Positions 19,697 to 29,633 of a stretch of 35,507 nt of DNA are shown here, one piece after another. Every line of letters begins with the position of its first letter. Position 1 is the stretch's first letter. Both the position numbers and the translations under genes were made by a program. The notes beneath the pieces are model-generated. The model saw nothing but the letters and a program-made list of their open reading frames with translations, had not been told where the DNA came from and searched no databases. Location of the stretch: NCBI GenBank assembly GCA_027492875.1, contig JAPUDV010000136.1, positions 1-35,507 of the forward strand. The letters are read 5' to 3'. Source of the DNA: Candidatus Competibacteraceae bacterium. GTDB taxonomy: Bacteria; Pseudomonadota; Gammaproteobacteria; Competibacterales; Competibacteraceae.

Positions 19697-21121
19697 TTAT
19701 CCATGGACTCCAGGATGAAACAGTACATATTGTGATTTTCCGTTGGATTTAGCGGCGTACATGGCAATATCGGCGTCGTGTAGTACTGCCGCCGCGTCCT
19801 GATATTTGATTGTGCTTAGAGTAATTCCGATACTTGCGGAAACTTTAATTGCGTTACTTTGTAAAATCATGGGAGGAGCCAGTAGCTTGTATATATTTTG
19901 TGCGACACGCTCAGCTTCTTCTGGTATTGTTATATCCATTAGAAGAATGACAAATTCATCGCCACCAAGACGGGCGACGATATCTATTTTACGCACTGCG
20001 TTCAGAAGGCGCCTGGAGACTTCCCTAAGAAGTTCATCTCCAACATTATGACCGAGAGTATCGTTAATTATTTTGAATCGGTCTAAATCCAGATACAATA
20101 AGGCAAACCCGTACCGGGGTTGGCGTGCGGCATAGGCAAGCGCATAATTCAGGCGTTTCATGAATTCTGCACGGTTATACAAGCCTGTTAATGGATCATG
20201 GCGTGCATCATGCTCCAATTGCTGTTCAGCCAGGACGCGGTCGGTTACATCCCGCGCAACGATATAACACAGTCGCTCGTCGGAATAATCGGCAAGACTG
20301 CAAGATAACCAGCGATAACCTCTGGTCCGGCATTGAAAACGGCACTCGATCAATAGTTGTGCGCCCGTATTTTCCAACTGATCTAAAGTTTCGATAAAAT
20401 TTGTGCGGTCATCGGGATGGATAAAATCGAGTAAGGATTTTCTGTTAAGATCGTCATCGCTATAGCCCAGTATATCTCCCCAAACGGTGTTGAATTGCTT
20501 GAAATAACCATCAAAGCTCACGATGCCCATTAAATCCATGGATAATTGGAAAAACCGGTCGCGCTGCGTGATAGCCCGTTGCAGCTCCAAGGTTAATAGC
20601 GCCTGTGAGGCAAGCGGGGCAAAACGCTTGGCCTGTTTAACCTGCGCCGCACCGAAATGTCGGGGATTTGGATGAGTCACTACAAGAATCGCTGCCTGTC
20701 GGCTACCCGTCAAACCTATATGTAGTGCTGATTTGACATCTTCACGCACGACGAGTGGTTGTTGAACCCATTCCGGCGCTTGGTCTACATCGAAGGTGGC
20801 TACCGGTTGTCCTGCAAGCACCCGATTAAAAATCGACAAAAACTGCCAGCTTGTGTTCTTTATCTTCTCTGACGTTGAGGCAATGGGCACTATCTCTTGG
20901 CCATTTTTGGCCTGAAGGATAAATGCATCCTCGAAGTCGATAACGGAATGAAGGACTTTGACGAGGGCTCGAAACAGCGTTTCCGTATCTTGGGCATCAG
21001 TGATGCTTCGCAGTCCTTCGAGAAGAGCCTCCGACTCAATACGCAGGTCATGTTCGCGCTGACGAGAGCGTTCCAGATCGAGAAGCGTCTCCAGTAGCTG
21101 TTCAGGTTTTGCACTCATCAT
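19697..21121 (-). CDS. Diguanylate cyclase with GAF and PAS sensor domains
   Basis: 474 residues: a coiled-coil start (5-30), a GAF-like domain (about 33-180), a PAS domain (about 190-305) and a GGDEF domain (about 315-470). The GGDEF motif is intact in ARLGGDEFVIL, and RKID five residues before it is the product-inhibition I-site, so an active, feedback-controlled enzyme making c-di-GMP from GTP is expected. There is no EAL domain and no membrane segment. The gene lies 17 bases after the FIST gene, probably in the same transcript, and both are less GC-rich than their surroundings. Confidence 0.92.
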   Translation of the reverse strand: MMSAKPEQLLETLLDLERSRQREHDLRIESEALLEGLRSITDAQDTETLFRALVKVLHSVIDFEDAFILQAKNGQEIVPIASTSEKIKNTSWQFLSIFNRVLAGQPVATFDVDQAPEWVQQPLVVREDVKSALHIGLTGSRQAAILVVTHPNPRHFGAAQVKQAKRFAPLASQALLTLELQRAITQRDRFFQLSMDLMGIVSFDGYFKQFNTVWGDILGYSDDDLNRKSLLDFIHPDDRTNFIETLDQLENTGAQLLIECRFQCRTRGYRWLSCSLADYSDERLCYIVARDVTDRVLAEQQLEHDARHDPLTGLYNRAEFMKRLNYALAYAARQPRYGFALLYLDLDRFKIINDTLGHNVGDELLREVSRRLLNAVRKIDIVARLGGDEFVILLMDITIPEEAERVAQNIYKLLAPPMILQSNAIKVSASIGITLSTIKYQDAAAVLHDADIAMYAAKSNGKSQYVLFHPGVHG

Positions 21122-21138
21122 TTTTTGAAAATTAACAG

Positions 21139-22374
21139 TTACTTGCTGAACAATAATACCGATATCATGAGATTTCCGTGACGGTTTTCTCCACTTAGAA
21201 AGCAGCCTTGCTCACCGAAGGTATAAACTCCTAAAAAAGGTGTGTTCGGCAACGCAGAGCGCAAACTGTCAACCACTTCATCTAAGCGATCCCGCACCGT
21301 CAACATGCAGCCGGCACAATAAACAACCAATGCTCCAGCTACATCCTTCGGGCGTGCAGAGTAAGTTTCCAGAGCGGAAGCCGCAACGCGGCCGGCACGG
21401 GACACAAGACTATCGATGGTGCCCTGCATCAGTACAAACTCATCGCCAGGGGTGACATTGGTGAAGATGGATAACGCACCGTTTTCTGTCACGGCATTGG
21501 GATGGGAAAGTTGATAATAGGGGACTTTGCCGATATGGCCAGCGATGCGGCCCAAGGGATGTAGGGTTGTCCGGGCCAGAATATTACCACCGTCAGCAAG
21601 CACATCCGAGATGAGCCCTTTGCTCCATTCGTTATAAACAACCGCCGCTGGCCGACCGTCGATTTCCAACAGTGTTCGTCCATTTGCTTTGGTGGCAAAT
21701 CCTTTCTCGCCCGTGGCCTCGAAGCCGCCTGCTTTCGTGACGATTCCTTTAACGTCCGTGGGTTCGTATCCGCTGTGGAAGGCAAACATAACCTCGGTGG
21801 ATGGAAACAAAGCGGTGATAACAACTGCGTTGCTGAATATATCTTCGTGAGTAAACTGCTTCCACTGACCAGTCACCGTATTATCCGCTGAACTACCGCC
21901 AGTAATGGGAACATCGTCCCCCACCACCGATGCAATCCCGGAAATCAAAGCCTCCTCGCAACCGGGGGCCGCCGTCATCCAGACCATGGCCGGAACCGCG
22001 CCCGGGCAATCAGCCATGTCCAAGGCAGTCTGTATTGCTTGCTGGGCGGCTACTCTTGGATCTTCATCGATAACCGCTGCGCCGACTCCATAGCTGCCCT
22101 CCGGATCCAGTATGCCAAACATCGCCAATCCGCGGCCATCTTGGGTATGGGCGCCCGCCTGAGTCATGACTCCCATGCAAGATGTACTTCCATGAAAGGG
22201 TACTTGGGGGGCGCGGGCGCGCAGGGTCGTTAAAACTTCTTCCACCTTATAGGCCACGGAGCAAGATACGATGAATAGGGTCGGCATGGCGCCAAGTTGT
22301 GCGACTAGATTTTCATAGGCCTTGATAACGGCAACAGGACCGGGGTCCGTCGTCCAAGAGGTCGCAATTTTCAT
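21139..22374 (-). CDS. FIST N/C domain sensory protein
   Basis: 411 residues with a FIST N-terminal domain (about 25-220) and FIST_C domain (about 225-370). Landmarks include LFIVSCSV, HGSTSCMGV, GGSSADNTV and the end region CAGCM with GVYTFGEQG. FIST domains are predicted to bind small ligands such as amino acids and are often linked to signalling enzymes. Here the partner is the GGDEF protein 17 bases downstream. It has no signal peptide or membrane helix. AAAGGAG precedes the ATG. Confidence 0.88.
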   Translation of the reverse strand: MKIATSWTTDPGPVAVIKAYENLVAQLGAMPTLFIVSCSVAYKVEEVLTTLRARAPQVPFHGSTSCMGVMTQAGAHTQDGRGLAMFGILDPEGSYGVGAAVIDEDPRVAAQQAIQTALDMADCPGAVPAMVWMTAAPGCEEALISGIASVVGDDVPITGGSSADNTVTGQWKQFTHEDIFSNAVVITALFPSTEVMFAFHSGYEPTDVKGIVTKAGGFEATGEKGFATKANGRTLLEIDGRPAAVVYNEWSKGLISDVLADGGNILARTTLHPLGRIAGHIGKVPYYQLSHPNAVTENGALSIFTNVTPGDEFVLMQGTIDSLVSRAGRVAASALETYSARPKDVAGALVVYCAGCMLTVRDRLDEVVDSLRSALPNTPFLGVYTFGEQGCFLSGENRHGNLMISVLLFSK

Positions 22375-22792
22375 CGTGTCTCCTTTCCTGCCGAATACCC
22401 GTTGACTAAGGAAATAAGCGGTTTTGGCTTGTGGTTCGTCGTGCGGCGGATGGATGAATTTCGTGCGGGCGGCGCGCTACCCGGAGGTCGGGATTAGCTC
22501 ACCCGCAAATGCGTCGGCGCGGGGGCGTTCGGGGCGGATTTGGCGGGGACGGATCCATATTTCCCCGTCGTTGTTCCCGCGGCGGGTAGATCGCCAAGGG
22601 GGGTGGACCACGGTCAGCGTCCGAACCGGCGGGACGGGAGCCCGACTCGGGTTGTGGGGTTTCGCCGATCCGCACGGACAACACCCGACAATATGCGACA
22701 CCGGCGCCAACGTGCGGGCCGCGGCAGCGTCGCTGGCTCGACCGGGGTTTCCGCGGATCGTATCAGTGTGGATCATGGAAGGATGAGTCGGC
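22375..22792. other. Intergenic stretch between FIST and aapP, no gene
   Basis: About 418 GC-rich bases without a supported gene; the small frames on both strands are of random appearance. The FIST promoter should be in its left part. No convincing terminator for aapP or repeat element is visible. Confidence 0.4.
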
Positions 22793-23560
22793 TCAATTAT
22801 GCAAAATCTGACTCAAGAACAGCTTGGTCCGATCCGACTGGGGATGGGTGAAAAACTCCTCCGGCGCGTTTTCCTCGATGATCTCGCCGCCGTCCATGAA
22901 AATCACCCGATGGGCGACCGTCTTGGCGAAACCCATTTCGTGAGTGACGCAGATCATGGTCATGCCGTCCTCGGCCAGCGTCACCATGGTTTCGAGCACC
23001 TCCTTGATCATCTCCGGGTCCAGCGCCGAGGTCGGCTCGTCGAACAGCATGATCTTGGGGTTCATGCACAGGCTGCGGGCGATGGCGACCCGCTGCTGCT
23101 GGCCGCCGGACAACTGCCCCGGGTATTTGCCGGCCTGTTCGGGGATCTTGACCCGTTCCAGATACTGCATGGCGATACCCTCCGCTTGCCGGCGCGGCAG
23201 CTTGCGTACCCAAATCGGCGCCAGCGCGCAGTTTTCCAGCACGGTCAGGTGCGGGAACAGATTGAAGTGCTGGAACACCATGCCCACCTCGCGGCGGATC
23301 TGTTCGATCTGTTTGACGTCGTTGCTGAGTTCCTGACCGTCGACCACGATCCGGCCGCGCTGGTATTCCTCCAGCCGGTTGACGCAGCGGATGGCGGTGG
23401 ACTTGCCGGAGCCGGACGGGCCGCAAACCACGATGCGCTCGCCCTTCCGAACGGTCAGGTTGATATCCTTCAGTACGTGGAAAGCGCCATACCATTTATG
23501 CACTTTTTCCATTCGGATCATCTCTTGCTCGGACAGCGAGGCGGGAGAGGATGGGTTCAT
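22793..23560 (-). CDS. aapP: General L-amino acid ABC transporter ATP-binding protein
   Basis: 255 residues from ATG 23560. Walker A is GPSGSGKS (47-54), the Q-loop is [11 protein letters not shown], the signature is [13 protein letters not shown], Walker B is [14 protein letters not shown] and the switch is THEMGFAK, all typical of polar amino acid transporters. The frame is open far upstream to 24781, but that extension only shadows aapM. It energises uptake through AapQ and AapM. The gap to aapM is 11 bases, so the genes are in one operon. Confidence 0.95.
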   Translation of the reverse strand: MNPSSPASLSEQEMIRMEKVHKWYGAFHVLKDINLTVRKGERIVVCGPSGSGKSTAIRCVNRLEEYQRGRIVVDGQELSNDVKQIEQIRREVGMVFQHFNLFPHLTVLENCALAPIWVRKLPRRQAEGIAMQYLERVKIPEQAGKYPGQLSGGQQQRVAIARSLCMNPKIMLFDEPTSALDPEMIKEVLETMVTLAEDGMTMICVTHEMGFAKTVAHRVIFMDGGEIIEENAPEEFFTHPQSDRTKLFLSQILHN

Positions 23561-23571
23561 CGGTCGGTTTC

Positions 23572-24678
23572 CTAACGCTTGTGGCCGGTGTGCAGGCGTT
23601 TTTCCAGGTTCTGGCTGTAGCGCGACATGCCGAAGCAGAACAGCCAGTAAACGGCGGCGGCGAAGACGTAGCCCTCGGTGGAGAAGCCCAGCCAGGCCGG
23701 GTTGGTGGTGGCGTTGTGGACGGTGTTCATCAGATCGAACAGACCGATGATCAGCACCAGCGAGGTGTCCTTGAACAAGGCGATAAAGGTGTTGACGATG
23801 CCGGGGATGACCAGTTTCAGGGCTTGCGGCAGCACGATCAGCGCCATGGTCTTCCAGTAGCCCAGCCCCAGCGCCGCCGCGGCCTCGAACTGGCCCTTGG
23901 GGATGGCTTGCAGGCCGCCGCGCACCACCTCCGCCATATACGCCGACTGAAACAGGGTAACGCCGATCAGCGCTCGCAATAGCTTGTCGAAATTGACCCC
24001 CACGGGCAGGAACAGCGGCAGCATCACCGAAGACATGAACAACACGGTGATCAGCGGCACGCCGCGCCAAAGCTCGATGAAGGTCATGCACAAGGTCTGG
24101 ATGGCCGGCATTTGCGAACGTCGGCCCAGGGCAAGCAATATCCCGAGCGGCAGTGCGGCGGTCATGCCGACCCCGGCGATCACCAGGGTGAGCAGCAGCC
24201 CGCCCCAGCGGCTGGTGTCCACCGCCCGCAAGCCGAACAGGTCGCCCTTGAACAGCACGAAGGCGACGAGCGGATAGACCAGCAGCAACCCCAGTCCCCA
24301 CCGCACCTTGAACTTGTTGGGCACGGTGCGCACGAACAACGGCGCCGCGCCGAGGATCAGCAAAAGCAAGGCGGTGTCGACCCGCCAGCGCTGCGCTTCC
24401 GGGTAGAAGCCGTACATGAACTGCTCGAAGTTGGCCCGGATGAATACCCAGCAGGCGCCACCGTTGGCTTGGCAGGCTTCGCGGCTGTCGCCGCTCCAGG
24501 TGGCGTCCAGCAAGGCCCAGTGCAGCACGTGCGGGACGGTGAGGTAGAGCAGGTACGATGCCAGCCCGGTCAGCGCGATGTTGAACGGCGAGGAGAAGAG
24601 ATTGCGGCGCAGCCAGCCGAACGCGCCGATGGCGCTGGCCGGTGGTAGATCGGGACGAGATGGATGTGCGTCGGTCAT
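23572..24678 (-). CDS. aapM: General L-amino acid ABC transporter permease AapM
   Basis: 368 residues with about eight hydrophobic segments. The binding-protein-dependent permease signature, the EAA loop, is near the C-terminal third ([14 protein letters not shown], then [11 protein letters not shown]). The long N-terminal region, with a periplasmic loop containing two Cys ([10 protein letters not shown]), is typical of AapM/BztC rather than of ordinary amino acid permeases. It pairs with AapQ, whose gene ends three bases before this one starts. Confidence 0.93.
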   Translation of the reverse strand: MTDAHPSRPDLPPASAIGAFGWLRRNLFSSPFNIALTGLASYLLYLTVPHVLHWALLDATWSGDSREACQANGGACWVFIRANFEQFMYGFYPEAQRWRVDTALLLLILGAAPLFVRTVPNKFKVRWGLGLLLVYPLVAFVLFKGDLFGLRAVDTSRWGGLLLTLVIAGVGMTAALPLGILLALGRRSQMPAIQTLCMTFIELWRGVPLITVLFMSSVMLPLFLPVGVNFDKLLRALIGVTLFQSAYMAEVVRGGLQAIPKGQFEAAAALGLGYWKTMALIVLPQALKLVIPGIVNTFIALFKDTSLVLIIGLFDLMNTVHNATTNPAWLGFSTEGYVFAAAVYWLFCFGMSRYSQNLEKRLHTGHKR

Positions 24679-24681
24679 CGT

Positions 24682-25863
24682 TCAGCGCTCCACCAGGGCG
24701 ACCCGCCGGTTGTACGCGTTCATGAGCAGTGAAATCAGCAAACTGATGGTCAGGTAGACCGCCATGGTGATGGCAATGCACTCGATGGCCTGTCCGGTCT
24801 GGTTCAGCACGGTGCCGGCGAAGGCAGCCACCAGATCCGGGTAGCCGATGGCGGCGGCCAGCGAGGAGTTTTTGATGAGGTTCAGGTACTGGTTGGTTAA
24901 TGGCGGGATGATCACCCGTAGCGCCTGCGGCAGGATGATGAGCCGCAAGGTCAAGGTTGGGTTGAGTCCCAGCGAGTAAGACGCTTCGGTCTGGCCATGG
25001 CTGACCGCCTGGATACCGGCGCGGACGATTTCGGCGATGAAGGCGGCGGTGTAGATCGACAGGGACAGCAGCAGGGAAGCCATCTCCGGGATGATCACCA
25101 AGCCACCCTGAAAGTTAAAACCCCGCAACTCCGGGACTTGCCAGACCAGCGGCGAACCGGCCAGCCAGAATGTCGCGAGCGGCAGGCCGAGCAATAGCGC
25201 GAGCGAGGCCGAGAGCGCGGGGAATGTTTGCCCGGTTTCCATTTGTCGCCGTCGGGACCAGTGCGCCAGGATAGCGACCAGGACGAGGGCGAGGCCGAAT
25301 GCGGTCAGTACCCAGCCGAACCCCGGTTGAAGCTGTGGCGCGGGTAGATACAACCCGCGAATGTTCAGAAACACGACGTCGCCCAGGCTCAGACTCTGGC
25401 GCGGCGAGGGCACCGCCCGCAGTACCGCGAAATACCAGAAGAAAATTTGCAGCAGCAGCGGGATATTGCGGAAAGTTTCGATGTAGGCCAAAGCCAGTTT
25501 GGCGATCAGCCAGTTTTTCGACAGCCGGGCGATGCCGATGATGAAGCCGAGCAGGGTAGCGAGCACGATGCCCAAGGCGGAAACCAGCAGGGTGTTCAGC
25601 AGGGCGACCCAGAACACCCGGCCGTAGCTCGAGGTTTCGGAATAGGGAATCAGGCTTTGAAGGATGCCGAAGCCCGAGGACGAAGAGAGGAAGTCAAAAC
25701 CGGAGGCGATGCCCAGCCGCCGCAGGTTGGTTTGGGTGTTCTCGAACAGGTAATACCCAAAGGCGACGGTGGCGGCGAGGGCGATGACCTGGAAGGCGAT
25801 GGCCCGAATTTCCGGGTTGTTCCAGAAGGGGGGCTTGACTGGCGTGTGGGTGTGTTCGGCCAT
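24682..25863 (-). CDS. aapQ: General L-amino acid ABC transporter permease AapQ
   Basis: 393 residues from ATG 25863, chosen because [12 protein letters not shown] polar starts suit the family and an upstream in-frame start at 25971 would add a basic, unlikely leader. About eight membrane segments. The EAA loop is in [14 protein letters not shown] with [12 protein letters not shown] large internal loop with basic residues ([10 protein letters not shown]) is usual for AapQ/BztB. It forms the inner-membrane channel with AapM. Confidence 0.93.
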   Translation of the reverse strand: MAEHTHTPVKPPFWNNPEIRAIAFQVIALAATVAFGYYLFENTQTNLRRLGIASGFDFLSSSSGFGILQSLIPYSETSSYGRVFWVALLNTLLVSALGIVLATLLGFIIGIARLSKNWLIAKLALAYIETFRNIPLLLQIFFWYFAVLRAVPSPRQSLSLGDVVFLNIRGLYLPAPQLQPGFGWVLTAFGLALVLVAILAHWSRRRQMETGQTFPALSASLALLLGLPLATFWLAGSPLVWQVPELRGFNFQGGLVIIPEMASLLLSLSIYTAAFIAEIVRAGIQAVSHGQTEASYSLGLNPTLTLRLIILPQALRVIIPPLTNQYLNLIKNSSLAAAIGYPDLVAAFAGTVLNQTGQAIECIAITMAVYLTISLLISLLMNAYNRRVALVER

Positions 25864-25939
25864 GCGGATCTCGTGGTGGCGGGGAGAAGGAGGGGCGGGT
25901 CTCGTGCCCCGCGCCCCCTTGACCTTTTTTATGAACCGC

Positions 25940-26962
25940 TTACCTGACCGGCGGCGCGTACTGCAAGCCACCTTGGCTCCACAGCGCGTTCAGGCCGCGT
26001 TCGATCTGCAGATCACTGCCCTTGCCGACATTGCGGTCGAAGATTTCACCGTAGTTGCCGACCTGCTTGATCACCACCGCCATCCAGTCGTTGGCCAAGC
26101 CAAAATCCTTGCCCTTGTCGCCCTCGACGCCCAGTATCCGCTTCACATCCGGGTTGGTGGACTTCTTCATGTCCTCGACATTTTTGGAGTTGATGCCAAG
26201 CTCCTCGGCGTCGACCATGACGAACAGCGTCCACTTGACGATATCGAACCAGTCGTCGTCGCCGTGGCGGACCATCGGACCCAGCGGTTCCTTGGAGATG
26301 ACCTCCGGCAGCACGATATAATCGCCCGGCTTGGCCAGCTTGATGCGCTGGGCGTAGAGCTGTGACTGGTCGGACGTCAGCACATCGCAGCGGCCAGCTT
26401 CCAGCGCCTTGGCGCTTTCGTCGGATTTGTCGTAGGTGATCGGGGTGTACTTCATCTTGCCGGCGCGGAAGTAGTCGCTCAGGTTGAGTTCGGTGGTGGT
26501 GCCGGCCTGCACGCACACGGTGGCGCCGTCCAACGCCTTGGCGCTTTTGACGCCGAGCTTTTTGTTGACCAGAAAGCCTTGGCCGTCGTAGTAGGTCACG
26601 CCGGTAAAATTGAGTCCCAGGGCGGAATCGCGACTGGAAGTCCAGGTGGAATTACGCGACAGCACGTCGATTTCGCCCGTCTGCAAGGCGGTAAAACGCT
26701 CCTTGGCGGTCAGCGGGGTGAACTTGACCTTGGTGGAATCGCCGAATACCGCAGCGGCGACGGCGCGACATACGTCCACGTCGATGCCGCTGAACTTGCC
26801 CTTTTCGTCGGTGTAGGAGAAGCCGGGCAGGCCGTCGCTGACGCCGCATTTAACATAACCGCGTTCCTTGATGGTGTTGAGGGTCGTGCCGGCACGAGCG
26901 CCGCTGGCGGCAGCCAGCAGTACGGCGGTGACGAGAGTGGTGGTGAGCGTTCGCCCGTTCAT
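25940..26962 (-). CDS. aapJ: General L-amino acid ABC transporter substrate-binding protein
   Basis: 340 residues: an N-terminal signal peptide with probable cut after ARA (about residue 24), then a family 3 solute-binding domain with VKCGVSDGLPGFSY, FSGIDVDVCRAVAAAVFGD, TVCVQAGTTTELN and GRCDVLTSDQSQLYA. Periplasmic AapJ/BztA proteins bind many L-amino acids, especially glutamate, glutamine and aspartate. It is the first gene of the aapJQMP operon. A 76-base gap separates it from aapQ and could hold a partial terminator that raises the AapJ level; no firm stem is claimed. Confidence 0.95.
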   Translation of the reverse strand: MNGRTLTTTLVTAVLLAAASGARAGTTLNTIKERGYVKCGVSDGLPGFSYTDEKGKFSGIDVDVCRAVAAAVFGDSTKVKFTPLTAKERFTALQTGEIDVLSRNSTWTSSRDSALGLNFTGVTYYDGQGFLVNKKLGVKSAKALDGATVCVQAGTTTELNLSDYFRAGKMKYTPITYDKSDESAKALEAGRCDVLTSDQSQLYAQRIKLAKPGDYIVLPEVISKEPLGPMVRHGDDDWFDIVKWTLFVMVDAEELGINSKNVEDMKKSTNPDVKRILGVEGDKGKDFGLANDWMAVVIKQVGNYGEIFDRNVGKGSDLQIERGLNALWSQGGLQYAPPVR

Positions 26963-27251
26963 GGATACCTCCTGGGTATGGGTGGGACTGAAACCAGCGT
27001 TACTTTATTTAACCGAGTGTTGACAAGAGTAGTAGAACTACGATGAATCCTGTAGTTGGGAAGGAAGGCGCCGCGCCCGTTTTTGCAGAATGCGTGCCGC
27101 CATCGTGTTTCCGTCGTTGTAAAGAGGTGGCGGGGATGCTGTTTGCTGTTATAGAGTCATGAAAGAGGCCGCTGCAGCGCTTTGATGGGCGACGCTCCGT
27201 CGCCAGACTGCGGAAGTAGAGGATTGCTGATTGTGAGAGGGTATCGAAGCC

Positions 27252-27458
27252 ATGCGCGGTGTGGAAAAATCGCATCTGCCTGAGAAAAACTGCACCGTTT
27301 GCGGGTGGCCGCTGGTTTGGCGGCTCGAGTGGGCGTCCGGCCGAGCCGGGTTGAGGTATTGCGGCGAACGATGTCACCGCCGCCCTGCTCCCAGTGATTC
27401 CCGGGTCGAAGAAAACCTCCAGCACGTCGCCAAGATCGAACCGGCGGTGGCTCTGTGA
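27252..27458 (+). CDS. DUF2256 small zinc-ribbon-like protein
   Basis: The 68-residue protein has the DUF2256 pattern: K-x-LPEKNCTVCGWPLVWR, then W, then LRYCGERCHRR. The four cysteines form C-x2-C...C-x3-C and probably bind zinc. The family is short and of unknown function. The stop overlaps the GTG of the next gene by four bases (GTGA), so it is translationally coupled to the downstream nucleoside-like metabolite cluster. It is longer than the core motif, with an unrelated polar tail after residue 45. Confidence 0.75.
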   Translation: MRGVEKSHLPEKNCTVCGWPLVWRLEWASGRAGLRYCGERCHRRPAPSDSRVEENLQHVAKIEPAVAL

Positions 27459-28462
27459 CAGCGACGGGGCGGCGGACCGCCGGAACGCCCGCCCGCATCC
27501 TGTTACTTGGCAAGCGCGGCAGCTTGGTGCTGTGGCTGGAGAATTTGTACCGCGCCTGCGCCCGACTGGATCATCCCACGCAGGTTTTTGCCATTAATGG
27601 CAACACCCCGCTGTCGAGCTTGTGGGCCAAATGGCAGGAGCATACTTCGGCCGGTTCGGACTGGATGCTGGCCCGTTTCGAGCGGGCGCTGGCGCGTTTT
27701 CGCCCGGAATTGGTGCTGGTGGCCGGCGTGTTCGGAGTGCCGCCGGATTATTACCGATTGCTGTACGCCCAGGCGCGGCGCCCCGTGATCGCCGGTCTGG
27801 TGGGCGACCGCTTTCCCTCGGCCGACAGCCGGGCGCGCGCCGATCGCTGCGACCGGCTGTATTACACCGACACCCGGTTTTTCAGGGACGCCGAGGCCGC
27901 CGGTTTCACCACCGGGGGCCGCTACCTGCCGCTGGCGGCCGACCCGGAACTGTTCCATCCGGCCCATGCCGCGCGTCAGCCCGAAGTGTTGTTCGTGGCC
28001 AGTCGCACCGCGTTCCGCGAGACCGTGGTGCGCGGCTTGGAGGCGCCCGCCCGGATCGTCGGCACCGACTGGAGCGATCTGGCGCGCGAAGGCTTCCATC
28101 GGGTGCGCAACCGCAAGATCGGCCGCGCCCGTCTGGTCCGACTCTACCAGCGCCATGTGGCGGTGCTGAACGCGCGCAACGAGGCCAACGTCGAACACGG
28201 CCTCAACCAGCGCAGCTTCGAGCCGCCGGCTTGCGGCGCGGTGGTGTTGAACGACGATCTGGTCGATCTGCCGCGCTGTTTCGAGCCCGGACGGGAGATT
28301 CTGGTCTATCGCGACGCCGATGAATTAAACGCGCTGATCGCCCGGTTGCGGCGCGAGCCCGAGTTCGCCAGCCGAGTGGCGGCGGCGGGCCGGCGGCGGG
28401 TGCTGGCCGAACATACCTACACGCACCGGATCACCACCATATTGAACGATTTGGGTTTGTGA
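27455..28462 (+). CDS. CgeB-like glycosyltransferase
   Basis: 335 residues in the GT-B fold of CgeB/Glyco_trans_1_2 proteins. An N-terminal Rossmann half starts at about residue 14 (RILLLGKRGSLV) and includes LVLVAGVFG. The C-terminal donor-binding half has VALNARNE-type loop NVEHGLNQRSFEPPACGAVVLND (read in parts, about 243-265), FEPGREILVYRDADEL and a final helix with RRRVLAEHTYTHR. The family transfers sugars to unknown acceptors. Its place directly before the PRTase-TRSP gene, coupled to DUF2256, suggests that it modifies the product of that pathway. The start is GTG. Confidence 0.8.
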   Translation: MTATGRRTAGTPARILLLGKRGSLVLWLENLYRACARLDHPTQVFAINGNTPLSSLWAKWQEHTSAGSDWMLARFERALARFRPELVLVAGVFGVPPDYYRLLYAQARRPVIAGLVGDRFPSADSRARADRCDRLYYTDTRFFRDAEAAGFTTGGRYLPLAADPELFHPAHAARQPEVLFVASRTAFRETVVRGLEAPARIVGTDWSDLAREGFHRVRNRKIGRARLVRLYQRHVAVLNARNEANVEHGLNQRSFEPPACGAVVLNDDLVDLPRCFEPGREILVYRDADELNALIARLRREPEFASRVAAAGRRRVLAEHTYTHRITTILNDLGL

Positions 28463-28478
28463 GCATGGAGGTGAGGGC

Positions 28479-29633
28479 TTGACCGGCAGAATCTTGACGG
28501 CGCCGATCCAGGCCGGGCGGTTGACCCTGACGGTTTGGCACGAGGATCTGCCGATGGAGCGCTGCCTGACTTACGCCACCCGCCAGAATCCCCGGCGCTT
28601 GTACCTGTTCGTCAGCAAGGTGCTGGGCAAGCACTGGCCAGTCCGGCCCAGTGTCATGCGCGACATTCATGTCCGGCTGGCGGTCAAGATCGCCGATCTG
28701 CCGGGACCGGTGCTGGTGGTGGGGATGGCGGAAACCGCGACCGCACTGGGGCGCGGGGTCGCGGAAGAGGCGGCGGCGCGGACCGGGCGCGACGATGTTT
28801 TGTACCTGCAAACCACCCGTTGTCGCTTGTCGCGGCCGCTGGCGTTCGCTTTCGACGAATGCCACAGTCATGCGCCGGACCATGCGGTCTATCTGCCCGA
28901 GCCGGAGTTGCAGCCGCTGTTTCGGGCGGCGCGGAGCCTGGTGCTGGTGGATGATGAGATCTCCACCGGCCGCACCTTGGTGGAACTGGCGCGCGCCTAC
29001 CTGCACTTTAATCCCCGGCTCGAACAGATCGCGCTGGCCAGCATCGCCAACTGGCTGGACGAGGGCCGGCGGCGGGAATTGGCGTTGTTGCTGGGGCGGC
29101 CGCTGCGGTTCCCGGCGCTGGTCGAGGGGGGGGTCCAGTTCGAGCCGGACCCCGACTTTCCGCCACCGGCATTACCGGTGGTTCATGCGGCTGCGGACCG
29201 TGCGTATGACGGCATGGTGGCGGACCCGGCCCGTACCGGCGTGCGCGCCGGCCGCTGGCGCCCGGCGGTTGAATCTGCTTTTCCCTGGAACAGGGGTCGG
29301 GGGAGTCTACCGGATTGCCCGCTGGCGATTATCGGCACCGGCGAGTACACCTATACCCCGTTTCGCCTCGCGCTGGCGCTGGAGGAGGCGGGGTATGACG
29401 TGCGCTTTCAATCCACCACCCGCTCGCCGATCCTGGTCGGGGACGCCATCGCCAGCCGTCGCGAATTTCCCGACCCCTACGGCGACGGTATTCCCAACTA
29501 TCTCTATAACCTCGATCCGCACCGCTTGCCGGTCGTCCTCTACGAACATCCCGCCATGTCGGCCGCGCATGTGCTGCCCGGCCTGCTGGGCGGTTTGGCT
29601 TTCGCCGTGGAGGAGTCATGCCGCGCATCGTGA
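28479..29633 (+). CDS. Phosphoribosyltransferase with C-terminal TRSP domain
   Basis: 384 residues starting with TTG 28479, with GGAGGTG at 28467-28473 as ribosome-binding site. The PRPP-binding loop of an orotate-type phosphoribosyltransferase is LVLVDDEISTGRT (about 154-166), and VVGMAETATALG (80-91) is the matching earlier loop. After about residue 280 follows the TRSP domain, with the eponymous TRSP at 314-317 and GTGEYTYTPFRLA before it. This protein type is known from Ter-associated operons, where it is predicted to make a nucleoside-like compound. The HAD gene overlaps its end by 16 bases. Confidence 0.88.
   Translation: MTGRILTAPIQAGRLTLTVWHEDLPMERCLTYATRQNPRRLYLFVSKVLGKHWPVRPSVMRDIHVRLAVKIADLPGPVLVVGMAETATALGRGVAEEAAARTGRDDVLYLQTTRCRLSRPLAFAFDECHSHAPDHAVYLPEPELQPLFRAARSLVLVDDEISTGRTLVELARAYLHFNPRLEQIALASIANWLDEGRRRELALLLGRPLRFPALVEGGVQFEPDPDFPPPALPVVHAAADRAYDGMVADPARTGVRAGRWRPAVESAFPWNRGRGSLPDCPLAIIGTGEYTYTPFRLALALEEAGYDVRFQSTTRSPILVGDAIASRREFPDPYGDGIPNYLYNLDPHRLPVVLYEHPAMSAAHVLPGLLGGLAFAVEESCRAS

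Noticed and set aside
23561..24781. N-terminal extension of the aapP frame
   Set aside because: It overlaps aapM in another register; the ATPase homology starts only after ATG 23560.
27020..27048. TTGACA with a possible -10 (ATGAAT) 17 bases later
   Set aside because: The -10 is poor and the start of the next rightward gene is over 200 bases away, so no promoter is claimed.
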